Assembly: GCA_015039465.1 (NCBI GenBank)
Contig: MU130542.1
Coordinates: 239,452-303,451 of the forward strand
Origin: Phlegmacium glaucopus
Taxonomy: Eukaryota > Basidiomycota > Agaricomycetes > Agaricales > Cortinariaceae
Reading direction: 5' to 3'
DNA length: 64,000 nt
Shown: positions 34,901 to 44,098 of the stretch, piece after piece
How positions within the stretch are numbered: the stretch's first letter is position 1
How the letters are laid out: every line of letters starts with the position of its first letter
The notes under the pieces: generated by a model
The model's database searches: none
Seen by the model: only the letters and a program-made list of their open reading frames with translations
Told to the model about the DNA's origin: nothing
Program-made: the position numbers and the translations under genes

Positions 34901-35028
34901 AGATATCCTCGTGTGAGTGCTGAGCTGACGTGGATCTCGCATTGCTCTGTACCGAGCAGCGGAAGAAGTGCTGAAATATCTTGTATTCCGCCTGTAAGAG
35001 TTGAACCTATCCCACCACTGGATGACAT
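31981..35028 (-). CDS. ~1,015-residue membrane/coiled-coil protein, family copy 3
   Basis: Intronless and fully open from ATG 35028 (MSSSGGIGSTL). All family blocks are present: GIQDISALLPLLGTEQCE, the five hydrophobic stretches in the first ~300 residues, PLPTCNKDNEEIL, the ERTTRVYTRDNEIDTFYS block, a charged helical middle, and the C-terminal beta-rich part ending HDIELLDEAEEHYGMP. The last ~15 residues of other copies are missing because a small deletion puts a stop after YGMP; the lost tail codons are still visible downstream. This copy lacks the adjoining dynamin relic. Probably functional; role unknown. Confidence 0.86.
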   Translation of the reverse strand: MSSSGGIGSTLTGGIQDISALLPLLGTEQCEIHVSSALTRGYLYAAATPMSIFGSLGMVSAGYKTLIACFSFRGIEGAKLLGNMGFEPQGENLSLIMVETGKGRNAGRYIIETRMDELIQELNIDKNRITGVSHKSVAWNVKMMATTALLCVFSIAPYIDVNLGPNALGNRTIWVFPVVRATGGFITTTLIQLLIQRRIIALSQQYLVKLKNGDRSPNTDIEAGVERYTNLKKYQADAGTWLLLCLLLIGILASVVGYVGCFSVVQNSLSKFGPVSWLCLEAGFSVIRLVVWAWNPTRDDAPPLEIILELDEHEPLPTCNKDNEEILQYKVLPLTRAQEFMKIITSFAGLIEPFSIPGLSLYYTLTRKRPSQKSVSEDWENEPESGDNEAEDAEKHKLGERILYITVFDHQERTTRVYTRDNEIDTFYSTNSKAPLVDVGHLLLEVEIDAKIDAKADPVSSDSNNVDSLRKHHRSILERIQYRVGAADVSKAYTIENSWTMKVEDSISTLQRLKEEKNGDDWKMAVEKGKEKERNEESLLIRDYFMHSSIERKRRLLDEKRVKWIARRMEMIKKEGKEIFEGEKGVEYRVNKQVVEKEREFLGWDMEHLLFRGQYWMELLLIYEVREWEQLFWKKLKDVLDQIGNDRVEEKERLTREWRANCWKRLNPQMYAAEKRLADLYKRDYWVASAGEAREKVRREWASSISQFFEGIDKPNSTSLSATVLREEIGLFSFLIGATQFVVDMQLQMDIEVDDTEFRLKRGSELGRFDQFWDDNALFECRYSRSKWLYLSISDTSAPPEIYSHALKGNKNIIFIAFGDIESDSDVNWIQATICDSPCVTSVSLEFWAGRLPAIHRDPLFIKSTNNDLITFAKEIRPKLNSFTYIFKDAGGRILFSGPAGLAYHATVLISFIAPTSGQSLILRLKHSCKEDEPSSFNVTLGSTIIQLYPSKSSLTIDDITLHPIPGPSESDHLSFEPGIRNDIVIRNGTVENWCGNILHDIELLDEAEEHYGMP

Positions 35029-35225
35029 GGCTTCGATGAAAGATTTATTGTCGTAGGGAGTGGGGAGTTCTTGAAGAAGAATGGCCTAACAGATCCCGAG
35101 AACGGTGGCCCCCAGGCACGTCGAACGTTGTACCACATAGACCTAAGGTACAATTCAAGATGTCAATCTATTATTGTAATCAATGTTAAGATTGACATAC
35201 CGTAATGCCAGTGAATTATAAACAC
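35029..35225. repeat. Conserved 5' block, family copy 3
   Basis: GATTTATTGTCGTAGGGAGT, GAAGAATGGCCTAAC, GGTACAATTCAAGATGTCAA and related motifs as in the other copies. Confidence 0.5.
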
Positions 35226-36225
35226 AGAAAACAAGCTTCATCGCAATAGAAAAGCAGACAGATCGACAGCGCCATTGTACCTTCAACCAAAATAAAAGGG
35301 CTGCATGAGGAGAGAGAACGAGATTTAGTTGTGTGACCTGCCTCGGGCTCGATCTATCCCTGCTGGCCGTTATCGTTATCGCTCCAATTCGCAACTCCGT
35401 CCTAGCTGTGGTAGTGTTGACAGCATTGATATTCTGTTCACTGATGTTGCAAAGGAGGATAATGAGCAGCGAATTAAGGGACGGTGGATGATGAAGAGAT
35501 TGTACCTGAAAGTCGCCGCAATATACTCTGCCTCCATAGCTGCTGCTGAACGTGGGATCGCGGTTCGGGTTTTACCCTATTTTTGTGTTCATACTTTCCC
35601 TTGAGCTGGCTACTCTTGTCGATAACAAAGGTGGAGCGCCGAAGAGGTCGTTAGTGCTTGGCGAAAGAGTGAACCAGCTAGTTCTGAAGTCAGGAGGTTC
35701 CATAGTAAGAGAGACAAGTCTAGGAATGGAACAGGAGTGGGTCGCAGTGCGTTACTTGTGAAGCGTTCACAGACCTCAACGATAGTCACAGGTTAAGGTG
35801 TGACTAAGCTGAGGAATTACAGCAATTCAGTGAGTTCAAATACATACTAGTAGAGACGTACGAGTAACTGTAGCCTTTGGATCGATGAGATGATGATAAC
35901 CATCCTCGGCGTTGATGCTCAAAATATCAACCAGAAGGAGAGCTTCAATGTTCAGCGTTCAGCCTGTGCGCTTTTCCAATAGCTGCTTACCCAAGTTCCT
36001 TTTCTCTTCCCATCAGTGATCAAGCGACACTTTCTTCGGGCCTCCAAGTCAACATTTGGCAGCGTTCATAAAGTAAAAAGAAGTCCAAAAGGAGTAGCCT
36101 AGTAGCCTCGGGTCGTCATTATCTCAGCGAACTATTGAAGAAATAAGAACACATACAGGGTAAGCTTCCTTTTTTTTTCATCTTCTAGACTTCTACCTCC
36201 ATCTTTCATAGAATCCTTAGACCTA
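35226..36225. other. Repeated 5' spacer, no intact gene
   Basis: Homologous to the spacers at ~19.3, ~28.8, ~38.1 and ~44.3 kb. Several plus frames (35329-35604, 35552-35761) are not shared between copies. Confidence 0.4.
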
Positions 36226-37375
36226 GAGGTTGAAATCCGATTTCAATGTCGAGGTGGCAACAAATCAGTTTGTAGTCGAGGTCGACCTCAGAATGGAGCA
36301 GTCCTTCGAGTCAGGTTGCGGCCTCCGTCACATATCCAAAATGATACGCAATGTATGGCAGAGTCAGACTGGCAGGATGTCAGTAGGCAATTCGGTAAGC
36401 CAAAGGCTTATTACCTTATGATTAATTTTACTGCTCATCTTCGCTTAGTTGACCTAGACTCCCACCTCTGTGTGTTATTCTGACCCCTCCTCCAACCTAC
36501 CGACCAGACTATCAGAAGGCGGCCCATCCGAAGCTACATAATCGACTCCGACGATGATTTATCGTGATGAAGAAGATTAGCATCTCACAGACTTGAAACC
36601 CATCTTTGACGACAACGACAGCTTTACTTGCATTGATGACGGTACATTCATAGATCCGGACTACAATGACCGTCGCTGTATCCCACCAACAACCTAGCAT
36701 CAAGAGTTGGCTTGCGTCCTCCCTGATACACGGAGAGGACCATTTACAATGGCGAACTTAAGGAGGCCAATATGGATTGTCATTTTGAGCAGGTATTCGT
36801 TCATCTACAGATGGAATGGACATACACGGGTGGGCTGGTATGTCAATCCCGCTTTGTTGACACGTTCTCCAATTACGAACCTCTTCTTTGGATTTTACAG
36901 CTCGTTGCTTTAGCTGCGTAAGTGCATACTCATACTCCAACAGATTAATCCATTTACCTTTTCTCAGCATCGACACAGCAGTCTTCTCAATATCTCCTGG
37001 TTCTTTATTAAAGTAGTTAATACATATGCAAAAAACATCGCATCTGGTCTTAGAACTCCATGCGATGCCTGATTCCTTTTGCGATACAATTGCGCCGACC
37101 TCCATACCTTCATCGTAAGTCATTTATCCACACGCCCCACAATTAGGTTCACGCTCGAGATATCTACGGCTCCTGTTTTTTCTTCTCCCTCTCTGCCCGA
37201 GTCCCTGCCCTCTGCATATTCATCCCTGCCTTCTGTCTCACGGGTTTACTCGGCCTTGTCGCTGTCTGCTTCCTAGTTGGTGTCGTGATGCCATTGTAGT
37301 TCCTCGTTTTCGGGGCTCATTGGTGTGCAACAAGAGTAGTTGAGGGGGGGAGCGTTGTGAGAGTCATTAATTTTC
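36226..37375 (+). pseudogene. Membrane-protein relic, copy G
   Basis: Traces of every exon of copy E occur in order: SVGNSVSQR region (~36378), FDDNDSFTCIDDGTFID (~36605), HFEQVFVHLQMEWTYTGGL (~36780), VFSISPGSL (~36980), a degenerate CDA-stop-FLLRYNCADLHTFI (~37060-37112) and VHARDIYGSCFFFSLSARVP, then LCIFIPAFCLTGLLGL (~37147-37260). The last intron is shortened to ~32 nt. The CGA codon at 37156-37158 keeps the ancestral Arg that is mutated in copies E and F. Multiple stops. Confidence 0.65.
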
Positions 37376-38727
37376 TCAACTTAACCAGAATCTGCCCTCA
37401 AACGGCCAAATTTTCGAACAGAGACCCGCCAAAACCAGCCTCAAATGGCCAAATTCGCGGACACCATCCATCAGGAGCTTCCCGGCTTTTTCCCGGGGCC
37501 TATGTCGAGCCTGTGAATTACAGTTGACTCCATCATAAACCATACCTGTAATAACCTATAAGTTGTTCATGTGGAAGCAGGAGTCTTGTTGAGCTGATTT
37601 ATTGCCATTTCTCTATGTCGACAATCAGAAATATTAGTGTATATCCATTTCTCATTCTAAATCACACTGTATTTTTCTTCCTTGCGAATCCACAAAATCT
37701 CTGCTCGAGCCTTGAGATCTTGAGAACTTGCTGCAGTGAGCCGTTGCTGGCTCACGGCATGTACGAGTCCGTTCTCATCTTTTTAGTTCTCAGTAAAATA
37801 TAACATAGATCAGTCGTTGCGAAAACGAAAGTCACCTCGTCAAATTATGGAAAGAGAGCTTAGTTTTCGTATTGGATGCGGGCTGACACCGCTGATATTC
37901 CGTTCACGTTCCCTTTCTGGTTGATGTAAGGATCAGATGATGCCGCAAGATGGATATTAAGCAGCGAACTAAGAAAGGGGGGTTGATGAAGAGATTGTAG
38001 CCGAAAGTCCTCGATAGCTGCTGTTGAACGTGGGATCGCAGTTTGGTTTCCACCCCATTTTTATGTCTATACTTTCCATTCCCAGGAGTCGTCGGGTTGA
38101 CCCATGAGCTGACTACTCTTTTCGATCAAAAAGGTGGAGCACCATAGTGGAATAAACTTGCGCTGAAGAGGTTGTTTGTGCATGGCGAGAGCGTGAACTA
38201 GATGGTTCTGAGGTCGGGAGGTTCCATAACGAGACAAGTCAGCGAATGGAATAGGAGTGAGGAGTATTCCGTTACAATTTTGCTTTGTGAAGGCCAGCAC
38301 ACGCGCGTTCACAGTCTCAACGATGGCCACGGGAATGAGTTGAGAGAGTGTGACTAGGGTCGTAAGGCAGTTGAGGTGAAAGTATGAGTGAGCTGATGAA
38401 TTACAGAAATGCAGTGAGTTAAAATACATAGATATGTACGAGTAACTGCAGCCTAACTGTTGGATTGGATCAAGGAGCAGATAATTGTAGATCTTTGTAG
38501 GCATGTGCCGCTTGTGCCGAATATCTTTCCGAGTCTATTCAAACTCCGATACGATCCTCGCCCTAAGCGTCGAATTAAGCTCGACAAACAACTCGACTCC
38601 CTGCACGTCCAATACAACTCGTCTTTGCACTACTATTTGTCACCATGCAAACAACGCTGTCCTCTTTAGACTTTTAGGGTGCAATGACTACCGTGTGTAC
38701 TCGTCTTGAGGCCAAGCACAGAATGAA
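37376..38727. other. Spacer with repeats, no intact gene
   Basis: 37376-37510 looks like a short unrelated insertion (two similar CAAATGGCCAAATT-type units). 37860-38460 is another copy of the repeated 5' spacer; its minus frame 38504-38067 (145 residues) is not conserved elsewhere. 38508-38690 carries a decayed CCGAA site and the segment shared with ~5577-5700. Confidence 0.4.
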
Positions 38728-40235
38728 ATTTTCGGCAGTATCATTTACGATCAATCTCAAGTTGAAGAACGCATTCATCGAGCGCAGAGAGCCATCTTGA
38801 CCCCTGACAAACCTTGGAAAGACTTCTTAGACAATTAGGACAAAGAGGACCTTGTTTTTGAGTTACGTTTCTCAAACAATTGTGTCCCATTACAGATCAG
38901 TGGGCCTGAGGTGGCATTTCGGTGCGTTACATGCTTTCTCATGTTTCTTCTCTTGCTTAATCTCCTTTTATAAAAACTAAAAGGTTTAATTGAAAGTGTC
39001 AGTAGGGCTAGGAGAAGTAGCAATGACATCGCCCTCGTCAAAAGTTTGGTCACTGCTTAAGTAAAAAGTCAAGCTGTATCATCTTGCTCGCAGTCACATG
39101 TGAAAATAATACGGCTTCACCTTGTCTCCTTATTAGCTAATTTCTGGTTCATCTCCTCTGGCTCCAGAGAACCAAGTTGCTCATCGCCTTGCCAAGCAGT
39201 ATCCTCCAGAAGGGAAGCGAACGATTGGTATGTTCTTCAAGTCCCAGTTATTCTATGAAGGCTATCCCTCAACTTCATCGTCATCATACTAGGTGTGCTC
39301 ACAAAGCCTGATCGTATTCTAACTGGGGGAGAGATAAATTGGTTTTCGTTTATTCGAAATGAAAAGAAAACGCTGGAAAGTAACTGGTACTGTGTTATGC
39401 GGCGCAGTTCAAGCGACATTAAGCTAGGCATCACATGGGCACAAGCCAGAAAAAGAGAGGAGGAATTTTTTGCGATGACGCCACCATGGTCTGTAGCTCG
39501 ACGCGATATATCAAAAGTATTTGAAGACCGTCTAATATTGTGGGCAGGTTGAGCTCCATTTTATCGGACTTGATTTCGAAAATGTCTGTTTCAATCTCTT
39601 TCTTCCTTTCCTACTCCTAGTTTATTCTTTCTTTTGCCTTCTCACAGACTCTCTGGAAAAGACGAACTGGAAAAATATATAACCCGAGCTCGTGACCTCC
39701 TCAAAAGTCTACCCAAACCACCTTCCGACGATCCGCGTGGTGAAATCGCTTCCCTCCTTCATACCTTCACGAGCAACCTCGCTCATGAAATTCGGGGGGT
39801 CCCAAATGAAGATGGGTTCATCCACGCTATTCGTCTCGCTCAAGAAAAATTCCTCACAGCAATCCTTATATGACTGCACCGAATTACCTGAGCAGAAGTT
39901 CAAAGGGACAAGGCATCTCAGTTTTTGCACAGCGAGGGTGAGGAATGAGACGACGGTAGCTAGGGTGAAACTGGACCGTGTTTTGACCAAGCGCCTTCCA
40001 ATTCCGCGAGGAGGCGAGAGGGTATCTTATCCAAAACGATTTATATCGATGAAGTCATGGAGAGGGCGCATCAGTAAGTATTTGTTTCCGTTTATCAATT
40101 TTGATGATGGTTCTTAATGACTTTCTTTTTACAGAGTTCGTACTCCTGAACTGCCTGGCAACTATCCATTCGTCGAACAAAAAACTTTCATCTGCTGCGA
40201 TAACTCTCAATCCATCCTATCCCAAAGTCGTCCCA
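38728..40235 (+). pseudogene. Dynamin-like GTPase relic 3 (GTPase domain and stalk)
   Basis: Ordered pieces: QVEERIHRAQRAILTPDKPW (~38760), stop, FSNNCVPLQISGPEVAF (~38875), DIALVKSLVTA (~39030), GKRTIG then intron GTATGT...TACTAG, LTKPDRILTGGEINWFSF (39298 on, the G4 TKPD box), SSSDIKLGITWAQARKREEE (~39410), LSSILSDLIS-like, then DELEKYITRARDLLKSLPKP, DDPRGEIASLLHTFTSNLAH (~39660-39790), MERAHQ with a good GTAAGT/CAG intron (~40075-40135) and TPELPGNYPFVEQK. The P-loop end is missing and stops are frequent. Such GTPases remodel membranes; Mx-type members can act in defence. This copy is dead. Confidence 0.82.
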
Positions 40236-40510
40236 AAAGCATCCCCTCGCGTCTGGCACAACACAATATTTGTGTACCATTATTCGTATATACCACGTCG
40301 ATCATCTCCGCCATTTCATCCACCTCGATCTCAGAGACGCTACGTATCGACCAATCCTTCACAACATCAATTGGCTTTACTGCCCTCGCGTCTTTAAGTT
40401 AAATTCAACCAAATTGAAATTCTATTCCGATTCCTCTATCGTCCCTCCTCTCTCCATGCTATCCATCCATGTGCTAGATAACAATACATCGCCATGCTCG
40501 AAAATTGATA
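40236..40510. other. Module spacer
   Basis: Third copy of the spacer between dynamin relic and 3' block. No conserved frame. Confidence 0.4.
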
Positions 40511-40771
40511 TCATCTCATTTTGGCTAGACAAGACTAGAATCGGAAGCCCTTGCATCTCGTCCTTAAAAGAACAAGGGAGAATACTACAGAAGTTTCAAG
40601 TATTTGTACACCAACCATTCAAATAGCCTAAGTGTTATAATTCGTACTTCGAGAGGTGTCATCAAAACAAGTAAAACATGAAATTCATTCTAATTAATAT
40701 GCATTCACTCCAGTTTAGCTAGAAAATTCGAACAAGTGGGAAAACGGATGGATAAAGAAGTAGAATGTGGA
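40511..40771. repeat. Conserved 3' block, family copy 4
   Basis: Same motif order as in the other copies, including CGAGAGGTGTCATCAAAACA and AACATGAAATTCATTC. Confidence 0.55.
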
Positions 40772-43759
40772 CTATTCCTCGGATCCTCCAGACTTGGGAT
40801 CCATTTCGGAATATAATGGCATACCGTAGCGTTCTCCAGCGTCATCGAGTAATTCTATGTCATGTAAAAAATGTTTGTGGTGCCCGACTGTTCTTATAAA
40901 CTGGATAATAATGTCATTCCGGATCCCTGGCTCAAACGAAAGGTGATCAGATTCAGAAGGACCGTGAGTTGGATATAGGGTTATATCATCAATCGTGAGT
41001 GACGACTCAGGTGAGGGGTTAAGTTGAATCATGGTTGATCCTAGAGTGATTGCGAGAGGCCCATCTTCTTTGCCGGAATGTTTGAGTCTCAGTTTAAGAC
41101 TGAGGCCCGATGTTGGAGCGACGAATGAGATTAAAACGCTTGCATCATCCCCAAGTCTATATGGATCAGAGAGCATGTTAAAGTCGGCAGCGTCCACGAA
41201 AATGTATGTGAAAGAGTTCAACTTGGGTCGAATTTCTTTCGCGAATGCGACCAAATCACTACCGGTAGATTTGATAAATAGGGGATCACGGCGGATGGCG
41301 GGCAGTCCAGACCGACCCCGAGATATCGAGGTCACCCATGGTAAATCACAAATTGTAGCCTGAATCCAGGAATCAGGAACAGCATGACCGAAAGTGAGGA
41401 AGAGGATGTTTTTGTTTCCTTTCAGAGCATGCGAGTAGACTTCAAGCGGTGCACTAGTAGCAGATATGTCGAGATGGAGCCACTTCGACCGAGAGTACCT
41501 GCATTCGAAAAGAATATCCTCATCCCAAAATTGATCGAACCGTCCCAATTCAAATCCACGTTTCAAACGGAATTCGATATCCTCAATCTCCTCTTCCATT
41601 CGTAGACGGATGTTAAGGTTGTTGATATGCTCGATTTCTCCCCTCAGTGCAGTAGCTGATAGCGATGTTGAATTTGGCTTTTCAACCCCTTCAAAAAATT
41701 GGCCGATATATGATGCCCACACTTCCTGAACCTTTTGTCTTGGATCACTATAATCCCGATCATCGTCTTTGTCGAGATCAGCCAACCTTTTCTCAGCTGC
41801 GCGCATCTGGGGATTGAGTCTCTTCCAGCAATCGGCCCTCCACTCCCTCGTCAATCTTTCTTTCTCTTCCACTCGACCATTGCCAATCTGGTCCAGAAAA
41901 CTTTTGAATTTGTTCCAGAAAAGCTGCTCCCATTCCTTCACTTCGTATACCAGCAACAGCTCCATGAAGTACTGTTCCTGAAACAGCAGCGTCTCCCTGT
42001 CCAACTTTGGAAATTCTCGCTTCATTTCCACTGCTTGCCTGTCAACTCGATATTCCATTCCAACTTCGCCTTCGAACATCTCCTTAATCTCTTTGGTTAC
42101 CATTTCCATTCTCCGCGCAATCCACTTGACACGTCTCTCATCCAGCAATCGTCGCTCTCTTTCAATTGACGAGTGCATCAAATAATCACATATACCCAAA
42201 GATTCTTCGTTTTGCTCCTTCTCTTCCCCCTTCTTAACAGTCGTTTCGCGATCGCCCCATAACATCAGGACCCTAGTATCCTCCACTTTCATTGTCCAGC
42301 TGTTCAATATAGTATATGTTCTGCTTATGTCGGTAGCGCCTAGTCGATACTGGATTCGCTCTAGGATCGACTGATGATGTTTTCGAAGTGAATCCACGTT
42401 ATTGCTATCGCTGCATACTGGGTCGCCTTTGGGATTAATTTTGGCGTCAATTTCGACTTCAAGTAGAAAGTGTTCGACATCAACGAGGGGCGCATTCGAA
42501 TTTGTTGAGTAGAAAGTGTCAATCCCATTGTCTCGGGTGTAAACTCGTGTCGTACGCTCCTTGTGATCGAAAACTGTGATATATAGAATCCATTCTCCGA
42601 GTTTGTGACTCTCCGCATTCTCAGGTTCATTGTCCCCATTCCCTCGCCCATTTTCCCTATCCGCAGGTACAATCTCTTTGCGTTTCCGAGTCAAGGTGTA
42701 ATACAGAGAAAGATCAGAGTGGCTGAATGGCCCAATGAGCCCAGCGAAAGAAATGATAATCTTCAGGAATTCTTGCGCCCGGGTGAGAGGCAGTACCTTG
42801 TATTTTAGGATTTCTTCGTTGTCTTTGTTGCAAGTGGGAAGGGGAGAATATTCATCCGGTTCCAGGATAATCTCCAGTGGAGGCGCCACCTCCGGATTCC
42901 AAACCCAACAACCCATTCGAAATACATAAAGCGCAGCTTCCCAGCAGAGCCAAGCAACAAGATTGGTTGTCGATGTCGAATTCTGTAAGATGCTAAAACA
43001 TCCAACATATCCCACAATAGATGCTAGGAGACCGAGAAGGAGGAGGCATAGCAACAGCCATGTGCGTGCGTCTGTTTGATGTCTCTTCGTGTCGCGCTCG
43101 ACGGCCGCCTCGATATCTGTATTAGGCGGCTGGTCCCCATTCTTAAGTTGGACAATATATTGTTCGGAAAGAGTGGTTATTCGTCCTTGTATGAGCAGCT
43201 GAATGAGCGCGGCGGTGATGAAGCCTCCACTAACACGCAGAAACGGAAATACCAATTTCGCAGCATCCCCAGCGAAAAACCCATATGGAAGGGCACTGAA
43301 GAAACAGGGAGTCGCGATGGCGACCATCATCAAGCGATCCCAACTAACGGATTTGTGGGATACACCAGTTATCCGGTTTTTGTCAATGTTGAATTCCTGG
43401 ATTAATTCGTCCATTCGAGCCTCGATGACGTAGCGCCCTTGGTTCCTCCCTTTACCAGTCTCAACCATAATCAAAGAAAGGTTCTCTCCCTTCGGCTTGA
43501 ATCCCACATTGCTAAGTATCTTTGCCCCTTCAATACCCTGGAACGAGATGCAAGCGATCAACGTCTTGTATCCCGCGCTGACTATCCCGAGACTTCCGAA
43601 GGTCGATATTGGCGCTACTACTGCGCGATACAATCCTCGTGAGAGTGCTGAGCTGACTTGGACTTCGCATTCCTCTGTACCGAGCAGCGGAAGAAGGGCT
43701 AAAATATTTTGTATTCCGCCTGCAAGAAATGTACCTAATCCTCCATCACTGGATGACAT
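40772..43759 (-). CDS. ~995-residue membrane/coiled-coil protein, family copy 4 (most diverged)
   Basis: Intronless and open from ATG 43759 (MSSSDGGLGTF). It shares the whole layout but is the most diverged full copy: the signature is GIQNILALLPLLGTEECEVQ, the membrane segments around residues 140-195 differ (IATPCFFSALPYGFFAG), and the helical middle has lost ~15 residues after WTMKVEDTRVLML. The partial copy at 63554 is closest to this one (AADFNMLSDPYRLGDDASV is shared). It forms a full module with dynamin relic 3. Probably functional; role unknown. Confidence 0.86.
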   Translation of the reverse strand: MSSSDGGLGTFLAGGIQNILALLPLLGTEECEVQVSSALSRGLYRAVVAPISTFGSLGIVSAGYKTLIACISFQGIEGAKILSNVGFKPKGENLSLIMVETGKGRNQGRYVIEARMDELIQEFNIDKNRITGVSHKSVSWDRLMMVAIATPCFFSALPYGFFAGDAAKLVFPFLRVSGGFITAALIQLLIQGRITTLSEQYIVQLKNGDQPPNTDIEAAVERDTKRHQTDARTWLLLCLLLLGLLASIVGYVGCFSILQNSTSTTNLVAWLCWEAALYVFRMGCWVWNPEVAPPLEIILEPDEYSPLPTCNKDNEEILKYKVLPLTRAQEFLKIIISFAGLIGPFSHSDLSLYYTLTRKRKEIVPADRENGRGNGDNEPENAESHKLGEWILYITVFDHKERTTRVYTRDNGIDTFYSTNSNAPLVDVEHFLLEVEIDAKINPKGDPVCSDSNNVDSLRKHHQSILERIQYRLGATDISRTYTILNSWTMKVEDTRVLMLWGDRETTVKKGEEKEQNEESLGICDYLMHSSIERERRLLDERRVKWIARRMEMVTKEIKEMFEGEVGMEYRVDRQAVEMKREFPKLDRETLLFQEQYFMELLLVYEVKEWEQLFWNKFKSFLDQIGNGRVEEKERLTREWRADCWKRLNPQMRAAEKRLADLDKDDDRDYSDPRQKVQEVWASYIGQFFEGVEKPNSTSLSATALRGEIEHINNLNIRLRMEEEIEDIEFRLKRGFELGRFDQFWDEDILFECRYSRSKWLHLDISATSAPLEVYSHALKGNKNILFLTFGHAVPDSWIQATICDLPWVTSISRGRSGLPAIRRDPLFIKSTGSDLVAFAKEIRPKLNSFTYIFVDAADFNMLSDPYRLGDDASVLISFVAPTSGLSLKLRLKHSGKEDGPLAITLGSTMIQLNPSPESSLTIDDITLYPTHGPSESDHLSFEPGIRNDIIIQFIRTVGHHKHFLHDIELLDDAGERYGMPLYSEMDPKSGGSEE

Positions 43760-43800
43760 GGCCTCACGATGAAAGATTTATTGTCGTACGGAGTTCTTGT

Positions 43801-44098
43801 TGTAGGGGGCTCTTGTTGTAGGGAGTTCTTGTTGTAGGGAGTTCTTGATGAAGAATGGCTTAATAAAGGTGGCCTCCAGGCACTATCGTAATGAATGTTA
43901 TTTTTGTTATCATTGACATAAGTTGCCAGTGAATTATAATAACGACTGTTGTAGGGGGTTCTTGTTGTAGGGAGTTCTTGTTGTAGGGAGTTCTTGATGA
44001 AGAATGGCTTAATAAAGGTGGCCTCCAGGCACTATCGTAATGAATGTTATTTTTGTTATCATTGACATAAGTTGCCAGTGAATTATAATAACGACTGT
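43801..44098. repeat. 149-bp perfect-type tandem duplication
   Basis: Two adjacent 149-bp units (43801-43949 and 43950-44098) are almost identical. Each starts TGTAGGGGG and ends AATAACGACTGT. Each contains three TTGTAGGGxGxTCTTG-type subunits and the conserved 5' block (GAAGAATGGCTTAATAAAG, GGTGGCCTCCAGGCAC). The promoter region of family copy 4 is therefore doubled. Confidence 0.9.

Noticed and set aside
38067..38504. Minus-strand 145-codon frame in the repeated 5' spacer
   Set aside because: Four homologous spacers in the window do not preserve this frame.
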